A stretch of 50,657 nucleotides of DNA, from contig NZ_BCTX01000036.1 in NCBI RefSeq assembly GCF_001590985.1, positions 1 to 50,657 of the forward strand, read 5' to 3'. Shown in pieces: positions 33,484 to 41,151 of the stretch. This DNA is from Novosphingobium naphthalenivorans NBRC 102051. Its GTDB lineage: Bacteria > Pseudomonadota > Alphaproteobacteria > Sphingomonadales > Sphingomonadaceae. Made by a program: the position numbers and the translations under genes. The notes beneath the pieces are model-generated. The model saw nothing but the letters and a program-made list of their open reading frames with translations, did no database searches and was not told the DNA's origin. How positions within the stretch are numbered: the stretch's first letter is position 1; each line of letters opens with the position of its first letter.

Positions 33484-33519
33484 TTCCTGTCCGCTGCAGC
33501 AGCGCTCCGGGCAGTCGCC

Positions 33520-34317
33520 CTATTTCCGGTTGTAGACCGGGGTGCGCTTCTCCAACCCGGCGTTCACACCTTCACGCAGATCGTCGCTGTACGTCAGCGT
33601 GGCGACGGCCCAGAAGGCATTGTTCATCGTACCCTGCAGGTCCGTATGCCAGCTCTGGCGCAGCTGCTGCTTGGTTGCCTCGATAGCGAGGCGAGGCCGT
33701 TCGGCAATCCTGGCGGCCAGGGCTACGGCTGCCGGGATGAGCTCGTCCGGCTCGACGACGTTGTTCACCAACCCGATATCAAGCGCGCGCTGGGCGTCGA
33801 TCAGATCTCCGGTCAGCGCCAGCTCCGCCGCCATGCCACTTCCTACCAGTCGCGGCAGGAAATAGGAGCCGCCATTGCCCGGCGTCAGGCCGAGCTTGAT
33901 GTAGGTCTCGCCCAGCTTGGCTTTGCTTGAAGCTATACGGATATCGCAGGCCAAGGCAAAATCCAGACCGCCCGCAGTAGCACCACCGTTGATCGCGGCA
34001 ATGACTGGAAGGCGGCTCGTCGCCAGCTTCTGGGTCACCGGATGCAGCACGCGGGCGTTGTATGGTTCCTGCGAGGCGGCATGCTGCGTTTCGAGGTAAC
34101 GCTTGAATTCTACGAGATCGGCTCCTGCGCAGAACTGCTTTCCGGCGCCTGTGATGACAAGTACGCGAACTGAAAAATCGGCCTCGATGGTGTTCATGGC
34201 ATGGAGCAGGTCGGAGACCAGTTCCGGCACCACGCCGTTGCCGCGGTCTGGCCGGTTAAGCGTAATCAGCGCAACGCCATCGGCGGGATACTCAAGGATA
34301 ATTGTGTCGTAGGTCAT
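33520..34317 (-). CDS. Enoyl-CoA hydratase/isomerase
   Basis: 265 aa crotonase-superfamily protein. The oxyanion-hole motifs AGKQFCAGADL and NGGATAGGLDFALACD are present; acidic residues follow in the GETYIKLGLTPGNGG segment, where hydratases have a Glu and here the pattern is closer to isomerase-like members. C-terminal helix ends RTPVYNRK. In the operon it follows the thiolase by 11 bases, in keeping with a beta-oxidation step on a CoA-bound intermediate. Exact reaction (hydration, isomerisation or ring cleavage) is open. Confidence 0.88.
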   Translation of the reverse strand: MTYDTIILEYPADGVALITLNRPDRGNGVVPELVSDLLHAMNTIEADFSVRVLVITGAGKQFCAGADLVEFKRYLETQHAASQEPYNARVLHPVTQKLATSRLPVIAAINGGATAGGLDFALACDIRIASSKAKLGETYIKLGLTPGNGGSYFLPRLVGSGMAAELALTGDLIDAQRALDIGLVNNVVEPDELIPAAVALAARIAERPRLAIEATKQQLRQSWHTDLQGTMNNAFWAVATLTYSDDLREGVNAGLEKRTPVYNRK

Positions 34318-34328
34318 GGCCGTTCCGC

Positions 34329-35495
34329 CTAGAGACGTTCAAGGATGGTCGTGATCGCCAGGGCGTAGGCTCCATCCATGAACCCGCCGCCGTTCACGCT
34401 CATGGCAAGACGAGGACTGTCGACTTGCCGGGCATCAGCCTCGCCGCGAAGCTGCGTCACCAGTTCATGGATCTGTGAACACCCTGTGGCGCCCAGCGGA
34501 TGGCCGCGACTGAGCAGGCCGCCACTGAGATTGACCGGATATTGGCCACCCAGTTGCGTGATGCCTTCGCGGATCAGGCGGAAACCGTCACCTTCGGCGC
34601 ACAGGCCGATTTCGTGGTACTGTGTCAGCTCCGCCGGAGCTGCTGCGTCGTGCAGTTCGAACAGATCGCAATCCGTTACCGCAACGCCCGAGTATTCGAC
34701 GGCCTTGTGTACGGAATCGGAGACCGGCTCGCCACTGGCGCCCGATGCATTCTGGCAGGCCCGGACGACAATCTGCGGAATGCCAAGCTCCTTTGCGCGA
34801 TCGAGTGAACACACCAGGACCGCGGCCGATCCATCCGTCACCGGCGAGCACATAGGCAGGGTGAGCGGCGGCACGATCATACGCGCATTGAGGACATCCT
34901 CAAGCGATTGCGGCGTGCGCATGTGGGCCAGCGGGTTCATTTCCGCATGACGCCGATTCTTCACCGCAACACGTGCGTAGTCCTCGACGCTGGCGCCATA
35001 GCGGTCGAGATAAGCCTGCGCGACGCCGGCATAGTAATCCATCATGACCGAATTGGCGCTTTCCACGCCCGGTTCGACTTCGCCGATATCGTCAATGTCC
35101 GTAGCGCCGCGGAGCGCGTTGAAGGCGCGATTACGATCGATGTGGTTCATCTGCTCTGTGCCAACCGCGAGCACGACATCGGCGCATCCCGAAGTCACGG
35201 CCTCGACGGCCAGCAGAAACGCCGAACCTCCCGAGGCACACGCATTCTCGACATTGATAATCGGTAGAAGACCGAGTGGATGGTGCCGAAACACCACCTG
35301 CCCCTTGATCATGTCCTGCTGCACAACTGTGCCGGCAATCGCATTTCCGAAATAAACCCGATCGACATCCGAATAGGTCAGCCCGGACGACTTAAACGCT
35401 TTCTCCACGGCATCCATCGACAGGCTCCGCAGTCCCCTGCCGATCTGCTTGCCGAACTGGCTCATACCGACGCCGGCGACCGCTACTTTTCTCAT
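34329..35495 (-). CDS. Thiolase (SCP-x type)
   Basis: 388 aa from the ATG ending at 35495, overlapping the ligase stop by four bases (ATGA). The nucleophilic Cys is Cys86 in NVENACASGG; the catalytic His is in a ELHDAAAPAE motif and the GHPLGATG loop is present. The C-terminal second Cys region reads SVNGGGFMDG, without Cys, as in several lipid-transfer-type thiolases. Expected to cleave a 3-oxoacyl-CoA with CoA. Contrast with the protein at 37481, which lacks the nucleophile. Confidence 0.9.
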   Translation of the reverse strand: MRKVAVAGVGMSQFGKQIGRGLRSLSMDAVEKAFKSSGLTYSDVDRVYFGNAIAGTVVQQDMIKGQVVFRHHPLGLLPIINVENACASGGSAFLLAVEAVTSGCADVVLAVGTEQMNHIDRNRAFNALRGATDIDDIGEVEPGVESANSVMMDYYAGVAQAYLDRYGASVEDYARVAVKNRRHAEMNPLAHMRTPQSLEDVLNARMIVPPLTLPMCSPVTDGSAAVLVCSLDRAKELGIPQIVVRACQNASGASGEPVSDSVHKAVEYSGVAVTDCDLFELHDAAAPAELTQYHEIGLCAEGDGFRLIREGITQLGGQYPVNLSGGLLSRGHPLGATGCSQIHELVTQLRGEADARQVDSPRLAMSVNGGGFMDGAYALAITTILERL

Positions 35496-37078
35496 GTTGT
35501 GGAAACCTTCGCTGCGGAGCCACCGCCAATGCGGCCGGAATGACCTTGCCAATAGGAATCGCGAACCTCCCGGCGAAGGATCTTGCCGTAGCCGCTCACC
35601 GGCAACTCATCGACAAAATCGACTGCCTTGGGCTTCTTGTATCCCGCCAGATGTTCGCCGCAGAAGTCGATGACTTCGCGCGCCGTCATGTTTTCGCCCG
35701 GCTTGGTGACCACCACGGCGTGAACCGCCTCGCCCCAGTAGTCGTCCGGGATGCCGAAAACCACGCACATGGCGATCTTCGGATGCTGGATGAGCACTTC
35801 CTCGACTTCCCGGGGGTAGATGTTGTTGCCGCCGGAGATCACCATGTCCTTGGCGCGATCGAGCAGGAACAGGTAGCCCTGATCGTCGAAATAGCCGATA
35901 TCGCCGGTGTGCAGCCAGCCGCCGCGCAGTGCTTCGGCCGTTGCCTCGGGATTGTTCCAGTATCCTGGCATCACGACATCACCGCGCGCGACAACCTCGC
36001 CGGCCATGCCTGGCGGCAGGGGATTGTCGTTCTCGTCGACGCAGTGCGCTTCCACATCCGTCCGGACCTGTCCGGCCGAACCTATCCGCGGGTCTCCGGC
36101 GGTGACCAACTCGGCGTGAAGTCCGGCCCCCATGCCGGTGATGGTTATCGGGCTTTCGCCTTGTCCGTAGAGTTGCACGAAGATTGGCCCAAAGGTATCG
36201 ATCGCCTGCCGCAATTGATCGACGTAGATCGGGGCGCCGCCATACGTGATCGCGGTGAGCGACGAGATGTCGTGCTTGCCCGGTTCGTAATCTTCCAGCA
36301 ACTTTACGATCTGCGTCGGGGCCATGAAGGCAATATGCGACACCTGGAGGCGCGCAACCGTCGCCAACAAGGAATCGATCTCGAAGCTGCTCGTCTCGGT
36401 CATCGCGTTGGTCGCACCGCGAGCCACGGCGGGAAGGGCGATGATCCCGCTGCCATGCGACATCGGCGCGCAGTGCAGCACAGTTTCACCGGGCTGGATG
36501 TTGTGAAGATCCGCCAGGTAATTCATGATGACGCACTTCACCATGCGGTGATTCCACATCGCGCCCTTCGGTTTACCGGTGGTGCCCGAGGTATAGAACA
36601 GCCAGCACAGGTCATCCGGAGCCGCGTCAACAGCGCGGCTGAGAGCATTCGCGCTTTCTAGGAGTTCCGCGAAGGGCTTGGCGCCGTCTGCTGGTTCGGT
36701 GCAGTAGCGTGAGACCCCCGCAAACAAGTCGGCGTTGGCGGCTATCCCGGCCTGATATTCGCCGCCGTGCACCAGCACCTTGGCGCCGCTGTTGCCAACG
36801 ATGTAGGCCATCTCGCGCGCGTGGAGCCGCGCATTGACTGGAACGACAATGAGACCCGCGGCAAAGCAGCCGAAGATGAGCTCCATGATGCGCGGCGAAT
36901 TGGCGAGACAAAAGGCGACACGGTCACCGGGTTCGCAGCCCTGCGCCAGAAGGTTGCCGCCGATCGCCAACGCCCGTTCATGGAACTGACGATAGGTCAC
37001 CGTTTCGCTGCCCTGAACCAGCGCGGCTTGATCCGGGCGATGTCGCGCCGACTTTTCGAGGAAAGCGAAAGTATTCAT
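35492..37078 (-). CDS. Acyl-CoA synthetase (AMP-forming) 2
   Basis: 528 aa ANL enzyme with FYTSGTTGKPKG, YGQGESP, GWLHTGDIG and RAKDMVISGGNNIYPREVE motifs, and the catalytic Lys in a SGYGKILRR motif. Similar in layout to ligases that act on cyclic or branched acids (FadD3/FadK groups). It lies between the DUF35 and thiolase genes, overlapping the latter, so it activates an acid that feeds this operon. One of three ligases in the cluster. Confidence 0.92.
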   Translation of the reverse strand: MNTFAFLEKSARHRPDQAALVQGSETVTYRQFHERALAIGGNLLAQGCEPGDRVAFCLANSPRIMELIFGCFAAGLIVVPVNARLHAREMAYIVGNSGAKVLVHGGEYQAGIAANADLFAGVSRYCTEPADGAKPFAELLESANALSRAVDAAPDDLCWLFYTSGTTGKPKGAMWNHRMVKCVIMNYLADLHNIQPGETVLHCAPMSHGSGIIALPAVARGATNAMTETSSFEIDSLLATVARLQVSHIAFMAPTQIVKLLEDYEPGKHDISSLTAITYGGAPIYVDQLRQAIDTFGPIFVQLYGQGESPITITGMGAGLHAELVTAGDPRIGSAGQVRTDVEAHCVDENDNPLPPGMAGEVVARGDVVMPGYWNNPEATAEALRGGWLHTGDIGYFDDQGYLFLLDRAKDMVISGGNNIYPREVEEVLIQHPKIAMCVVFGIPDDYWGEAVHAVVVTKPGENMTAREVIDFCGEHLAGYKKPKAVDFVDELPVSGYGKILRREVRDSYWQGHSGRIGGGSAAKVSTT

Positions 37079-37084
37079 AGCCTG

Positions 37085-37477
37085 TCAGCCGCCCACCCTG
37101 CGGAAGGAGGCGCATTCACGCCCTGATTCCTTGCCCACGAATTCAACCTGATCATCGCACTGATACGACGACCAGTCTTCGGACGCATCCGGCACCAGGC
37201 GAACCGCCAGCTGAACGCCTTCTTCAAGCTTCACGACGCCGATGGCATAGGGCAGGTCCTCTTCGAAACCTTCAGGGGCGCCCTGACGCAGAACGCAGAA
37301 GCTGTGCAGGGTGCCCTTGCCGTTCGCTTCCTGCCAACCGAGGTTCTCGGATTGGCAATGGGGGCAGGCATAGCGCGGCCACATGTTGACCTCGCCGCAA
37401 TCGCCGCACTTCTGGATGAGGAGCTTTCCCGAGGCCAGGCCGGCGCGGAAATCAGAGACGATAGTAGGATTAGGCAT
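37085..37477 (-). CDS. DUF35 OB-fold protein with zinc ribbon
   Basis: 130 aa. The N-terminal rubredoxin-like zinc ribbon is seen as CGDCGEVNMWPRYACPHC (two Cys-x2-Cys pairs); an OB-fold domain follows with GKGTLHSFCVL and LPYAIGVVKLEEG. Such proteins form complexes with thiolase-fold partners or MaoC hydratases, as in ChsH2 and the Ltp2-DUF35 steroid aldolase, where they help bind the acyl-CoA. It is encoded three bases after the Cys-less thiolase-like gene, which is the probable partner. Confidence 0.9.
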   Translation of the reverse strand: MPNPTIVSDFRAGLASGKLLIQKCGDCGEVNMWPRYACPHCQSENLGWQEANGKGTLHSFCVLRQGAPEGFEEDLPYAIGVVKLEEGVQLAVRLVPDASEDWSSYQCDDQVEFVGKESGRECASFRRVGG

Positions 37478-37480
37478 TGA

Positions 37481-38707
37481 TCAAGCCCCCAGCTTCGTAC
37501 GTTCGAGCAACAGTACTTGGGCGTCCATGTAGCTGCCGCCCGATCCGCCGATGATTGCGCGTTGGCAGTTTTCGATCTGCCGCTTGGAAGGCGCCCGATG
37601 AAGAAGTTGACGGATACCTTCGACCAGCAGCGCAGTCCCGCCGCCAACGCCAGTGTGGCCAGCAGAAAGCAGACCGCCGTTGGTGTTCATGGGAAGCTTG
37701 CCGCCAGGATTGCCGTGGCCTTCCGCGAACCAGCGGGCACCTTCGCCAACCGGACAAATGCCAAGGCCTTCGAGGGCAATCGTAGTAACGGCAGCATAGC
37801 TGTCATAGATTTCGCAGAAGTCCGCGTCTTGCGGCCCCCAGCCGGACTGTTCCCAAGCGCGCTCCGCGGCCACAGGCCAGCCAAGCACTGCCTGGTCGCG
37901 CTCCTGGCTAAGGCAGTAGTGGCTGACACACCCACCCGTGCCGGCAACGCGAACCGCATTGCTGATGCCGCGTTTCTTGGCGTTTCCAGTGCTGGTCATC
38001 ACAAATGCGCACGCGCCGTCAGCCATTGGAGGGCATTCATAGGCGTGCAGCGGATCGGCCACCATGCGCGAGGCGAGGATCTGCTCGACTGTCAGCGGCT
38101 TGTGGTAGAACATCGCGTTTTCGTTGAGGTTGGCCCAGTTGCGCAAGGTTACGCAAACTGACGCCATTTCCGCTGGCGTACTGCCCGATGCGTGCATGTA
38201 GCGACGGGTGATCATCGCGCCGATTGCGTTGAACTGGATGCCCGTCGGTAGTTCCCACTCGCCCGGAATGCCGTTCTTGGACAGCATCGTGATCATCTCG
38301 TTGAGGTCAGCTGAACCCCAACGTTCGCTCTGCAACACCAGAACGTTATGGGCATGTCCGGCCGTGATCAGCGCGTGCGCGGCGCGCGTGGCATTGTCGC
38401 TCGTCGAACCGCCGGAATGGACCATGTAGCTCGATTTGCAGGTTCCGTGAATTCCGAGCTCTTCTACCATGCGGGAGAAGACCAGGTCAGCCTGATCCGC
38501 GACGGAGTGAAGGTTCGGAATGAGGATGATCGTGTCAATGTCGGCGGGAACCATGCCCGCGTCCTTGATGGCCAGCAGTGCGACCTTGGTCAACTGCTGG
38601 ATAAAGCCGCGTTCAGGGAACTTGCCAGAAGGGATTTCACCGACGCCGATGAATACCGGATCGTTTTCCGCGCCAGGGGATACATGCAATTGCCATTTTT
38701 CGGACAT
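37481..38707 (-). CDS. Thiolase-fold protein lacking nucleophilic Cys, Ltp2-like aldolase candidate
   Basis: 408 aa. The thiolase fold is clear (SGGSTSDNATRAAHAL, LLSAGHTGVGGGTALL, GGSGGSYMDAQ). At the place of the nucleophilic Cys the sequence reads YMVHSGG, and the usual HDA motif is replaced by EIYDSY (Tyr301, Tyr304). In Ltp2, a thiolase-like retro-aldolase for steroid side chains, the Cys is also missing, tyrosines do the chemistry and a DUF35 partner is required. Here DUF35 and a MaoC hydratase flank the gene, the same set as in that pathway. I infer aldol cleavage of a beta-hydroxyacyl-CoA rather than thiolysis. Confidence 0.82.
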   Translation of the reverse strand: MSEKWQLHVSPGAENDPVFIGVGEIPSGKFPERGFIQQLTKVALLAIKDAGMVPADIDTIILIPNLHSVADQADLVFSRMVEELGIHGTCKSSYMVHSGGSTSDNATRAAHALITAGHAHNVLVLQSERWGSADLNEMITMLSKNGIPGEWELPTGIQFNAIGAMITRRYMHASGSTPAEMASVCVTLRNWANLNENAMFYHKPLTVEQILASRMVADPLHAYECPPMADGACAFVMTSTGNAKKRGISNAVRVAGTGGCVSHYCLSQERDQAVLGWPVAAERAWEQSGWGPQDADFCEIYDSYAAVTTIALEGLGICPVGEGARWFAEGHGNPGGKLPMNTNGGLLSAGHTGVGGGTALLVEGIRQLLHRAPSKRQIENCQRAIIGGSGGSYMDAQVLLLERTKLGA

Positions 38708-38708
38708 G

Positions 38709-39182
38709 TTATTGTTCTCCTTGCCGACGCTTGGCCAGCATGGTTTGCAAAAAGGTCATAACTTCGTCGTCGTGCTGGTTGCGCACCGAATAGGTGACGC
38801 CCAGCGTGCCGTACTTGGGGCCGGAAGCATCGTGCGTCGTAACGGTCGCCACGACGTGCAGGGTGTCACCGGCAAACACAGGCTTGGTTGCCTTGAGACC
38901 GGTGATTTCGATCAGCGCCACAATCGCGTCGCCGTAAAAGCCGCTGAGGCCGACCAGCCCGACGGCCAGCGAGAAGGTGAGCGGGCCATGCGCGATCCGT
39001 TGGCCAAACCGATTGTTCGCCATGAAGGCAGCATCGGTGTGCAGTTGATAGTGATCGCCAGTGAGGCCGGCATAATTGGTGATGTCGCCGATATCCACCG
39101 TCCGACCTCGGGTGGTCATGGTATCGCCTGACTCAAAATCCTCGAACCACTTGGGTTCTGGATCGACATAGGATCTAGGCAT
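38709..39182 (-). CDS. MaoC-like enoyl-CoA hydratase
   Basis: 157 aa hotdog protein. The catalytic Asp and His of R-hydratases are in the TGDHYQLHTD motif, followed by IAHGPLTFSLA, which is the conserved AHG loop. It would add water to a 2-enoyl-CoA, making the beta-hydroxyacyl-CoA that the next gene product (aldolase-like) could cleave. First gene of the seven-gene operon, one base from the next gene, under operator site 3. Confidence 0.9.
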   Translation of the reverse strand: MPRSYVDPEPKWFEDFESGDTMTTRGRTVDIGDITNYAGLTGDHYQLHTDAAFMANNRFGQRIAHGPLTFSLAVGLVGLSGFYGDAIVALIEITGLKATKPVFAGDTLHVVATVTTHDASGPKYGTLGVTYSVRNQHDDEVMTFLQTMLAKRRQGEQ

Positions 39183-39194
39183 CCCGACTCCTTA

Positions 39195-39210
39195 AAACAA
39201 TCATTTGTTT
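39195..39210. promoter_or_regulatory. Operator site 3, AAACAA-N4-TTGTTT
   Basis: AAACAA-TCAT-TTGTTT, perfect, extending to AAAACAA/TTGTTTT (39194-39211). It lies 13 bases upstream of the MaoC start and just downstream of the TetR gene, so it controls the seven-gene operon. Confidence 0.7.
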
Positions 39211-39259
39211 TTTGCTAACGTGACAACGACGGCAAGTCAAGTGCAGGAGGCTTCCTGTT

Positions 39260-39856
39260 TTAGGCCAGAATGCCGCCGAGGAGGGCGTCAGCCATCAAGT
39301 CGCCGATTTCCCTGGCGTTAAGCTTGCCATCAGGGGAAAACCATTCAGGCGTCCAGTTCAACGCGCCAAGAATTGTCAGAACGGCGATGCGTAGATTGAT
39401 GTCGGAGCGAATGAGTCCAGCATCCACGCCTTCCTGGATTACCTGAATGAAGCAGGCTTCGTACTTCCGTCGGCGCTCGATTGCTTTCGGCAAATTGTTT
39501 TCGCCAAGGAAGCGCCATTGATGGAAGACCACCTGCGACCGCTCGGGATTGTCGGCTACGACCTCGACATGCGCAACAATCATCCTGCGAAGCCGTGAAA
39601 TGGCATCTGTCTGTGATTTGGTGAACGGATCCACCGCGGCAATGAAGCGACCAACTCCATCTTCTACAATCTCGAGAAGCAACGCTTCCTTGTTCTCGAT
39701 ATGCGCGTAGAGGCTGCCAGGCAGGAGCCCTACAGCGTTGGCGATATCGCGCATCGACGTGCCGTTAAAGCCCTTCTGGCCGAAAAGGTGCATTGCGACA
39801 TTCATGATCGCTGCACGTGGCTTGCCATTTGCCTCGACATTCTGAGCCGCAGTCAT
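39260..39856 (-). CDS. TetR-family regulator
   Basis: 198 aa from the ATG ending at 39856. The N-terminal helix-turn-helix is typical (IMNVAMHLFGQKGFNGTSMR then GLLPGSLYAHIENKEALL); the C-terminal domain (QVVFHQWRFLG region) is of the type found in regulators that sense acyl-CoA or hydrophobic ligands. It lies 40 bases after the acyl-CoA dehydrogenase gene in the same direction and next to operator 3. It is the only regulator in the cluster, so it is the prime candidate for binding AAACAAnnnnTTGTTT and, through site 4, for autoregulation. Confidence 0.9.
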   Translation of the reverse strand: MTAAQNVEANGKPRAAIMNVAMHLFGQKGFNGTSMRDIANAVGLLPGSLYAHIENKEALLLEIVEDGVGRFIAAVDPFTKSQTDAISRLRRMIVAHVEVVADNPERSQVVFHQWRFLGENNLPKAIERRRKYEACFIQVIQEGVDAGLIRSDINLRIAVLTILGALNWTPEWFSPDGKLNAREIGDLMADALLGGILA

Positions 39857-39896
39857 GCCTTGTTCTACTCCGCCAGTTTGAGAGCCGCGAGCTATT

Positions 39897-41036
39897 TCAA
39901 AGGCCCATGGATTTGGCAATGATGCTGCGCAGGATTTCGTTTGTCCCGCCGCCTACCATTCCGTGCTTGGCCTCGCGAAAATAGCGTTCCATGTGGTATT
40001 CCGGCAGCTGGGCGTAGCCGCCAAGGGCCTGCATGCCGTTCGTCGCGATATCGAAGAACGTCTGCGAAGTGATCAGCTTGGCCTGCGAGACCAGCGAGGT
40101 CGCATCTTCGCCCCGCGCCATCGCGGAGGCTGCGGCATAGACGAGATAGTACGCGGCGGAAAGGCGCGCCTGGTCTTCCGCAAGACGGTGCTTGAGCACC
40201 TGGAACTGGGAAAGCTTCTTGCCAAAGGCTTCTCGTTCGCTGAGATAGCGAACGGTATCGTCGAGGCAAGTACGGGCATTGCCGATCTGCGATGCCGCGA
40301 TCGAAAGACGCTCGAAGTTCAGGTGTTCGCCGATGTACTTCCAGCCCTTGCCGACTTCGCCCAACAGGGCGTCCTTGGGCAGGCGCAGGTCATCCATGAA
40401 CAGCGACGTCGTGCCCAGGCTGCGGCGCACAAGCGTATCCATCTTCTGGACTTCGAGGCCCGGTGTGTCGTTGGGGATGAGCAGTACGCTGAAATCGTAG
40501 CGGCCTTCGCCAGTGCGCAGCATCATGGCGATGCAGGTGTTGGGATGATGGGCGCCCGAGCACCAGACCTTGCTTCCCTTGACCACCCATTCATCGCCAT
40601 CGAGTTTGGCGGTGGAGCGGGCGCCTGCTGCATCCGATCCCGACTGGGGTTCGCTGATCGATATGGCGAACTTCGCCTCGCCGGCCAGGAAGGGGTCAAG
40701 ATAGCGGGCGCGTTGCTCTGCGGTGCCGTGACGGGCCACGTTCGTTGCGGTGAACATGGAGGTCATGATGCAGGCCGCGGTATCGAGGCTGTACTTGCCG
40801 ATCGCTTCGCAAAAGATGGCGAACATGACGGGGTCGCTATCCATGCCAAGGCCGCCGAGTTCTTCGGGAATGAGCAGGCCCAGCCAGCCTTCCTTGGCCA
40901 TCTTGCGATAGAGTTCTTCGGGGAATTCGCGGGCCTGGTCGTGCTTGAGGGTCAGTTCCTGACTAAACTCGCGTTCCATGAAGCTGTTGACGACGTCGCG
41001 CCACATCTGCTGTTCTTCGGTAAAACTGAAATCCAT
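39897..41036 (-). CDS. Acyl-CoA dehydrogenase
   Basis: 379 aa from the ATG ending at 41036, with GAGGG upstream. FAD-dependent fold: FAISISEPQSGSDAAG, the GSKVWCSGAHH segment, REAFGKKLSQFQVLKH and the C-terminal GGGTNEILRSIIAKSM. Where medium-chain enzymes have the catalytic Glu (EGT) there is Gly, so the base is probably the Glu in NFERLS, the location used by isovaleryl-CoA-type enzymes. Introduces a 2,3 double bond in a CoA thioester, upstream of the MaoC hydratase step. Co-transcribed with the TetR gene. Confidence 0.9.
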   Translation of the reverse strand: MDFSFTEEQQMWRDVVNSFMEREFSQELTLKHDQAREFPEELYRKMAKEGWLGLLIPEELGGLGMDSDPVMFAIFCEAIGKYSLDTAACIMTSMFTATNVARHGTAEQRARYLDPFLAGEAKFAISISEPQSGSDAAGARSTAKLDGDEWVVKGSKVWCSGAHHPNTCIAMMLRTGEGRYDFSVLLIPNDTPGLEVQKMDTLVRRSLGTTSLFMDDLRLPKDALLGEVGKGWKYIGEHLNFERLSIAASQIGNARTCLDDTVRYLSEREAFGKKLSQFQVLKHRLAEDQARLSAAYYLVYAAASAMARGEDATSLVSQAKLITSQTFFDIATNGMQALGGYAQLPEYHMERYFREAKHGMVGGGTNEILRSIIAKSMGL

Positions 41037-41093
41037 AGCCCTCGTTCCCTCTTGCGGCGAACCTGCTCTCCGGCGGTTGGCCGACTTGCATAT

Positions 41094-41109
41094 AAACAAA
41101 TGTTTGTTA
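41094..41109. promoter_or_regulatory. Operator site 4, AAACAA-N4-TTGTTA
   Basis: AAACAA-ATGT-TTGTTA, one mismatch to the consensus, in the short divergent promoter between the acyl-CoA dehydrogenase (start 41036) and acyl-CoA ligase 3 (start 41152). Confidence 0.6.
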
Positions 41110-41151
41110 AATTGAATTCAAGCGAGGGTCAATCCGGGGAGTGAAGGAAAC

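Noticed and set aside
37481..38707. Calling this gene an acetyl-CoA acetyltransferase
   Set aside because: The nucleophilic Cys and the HDA His are replaced, so ordinary thiolase activity is unlikely.
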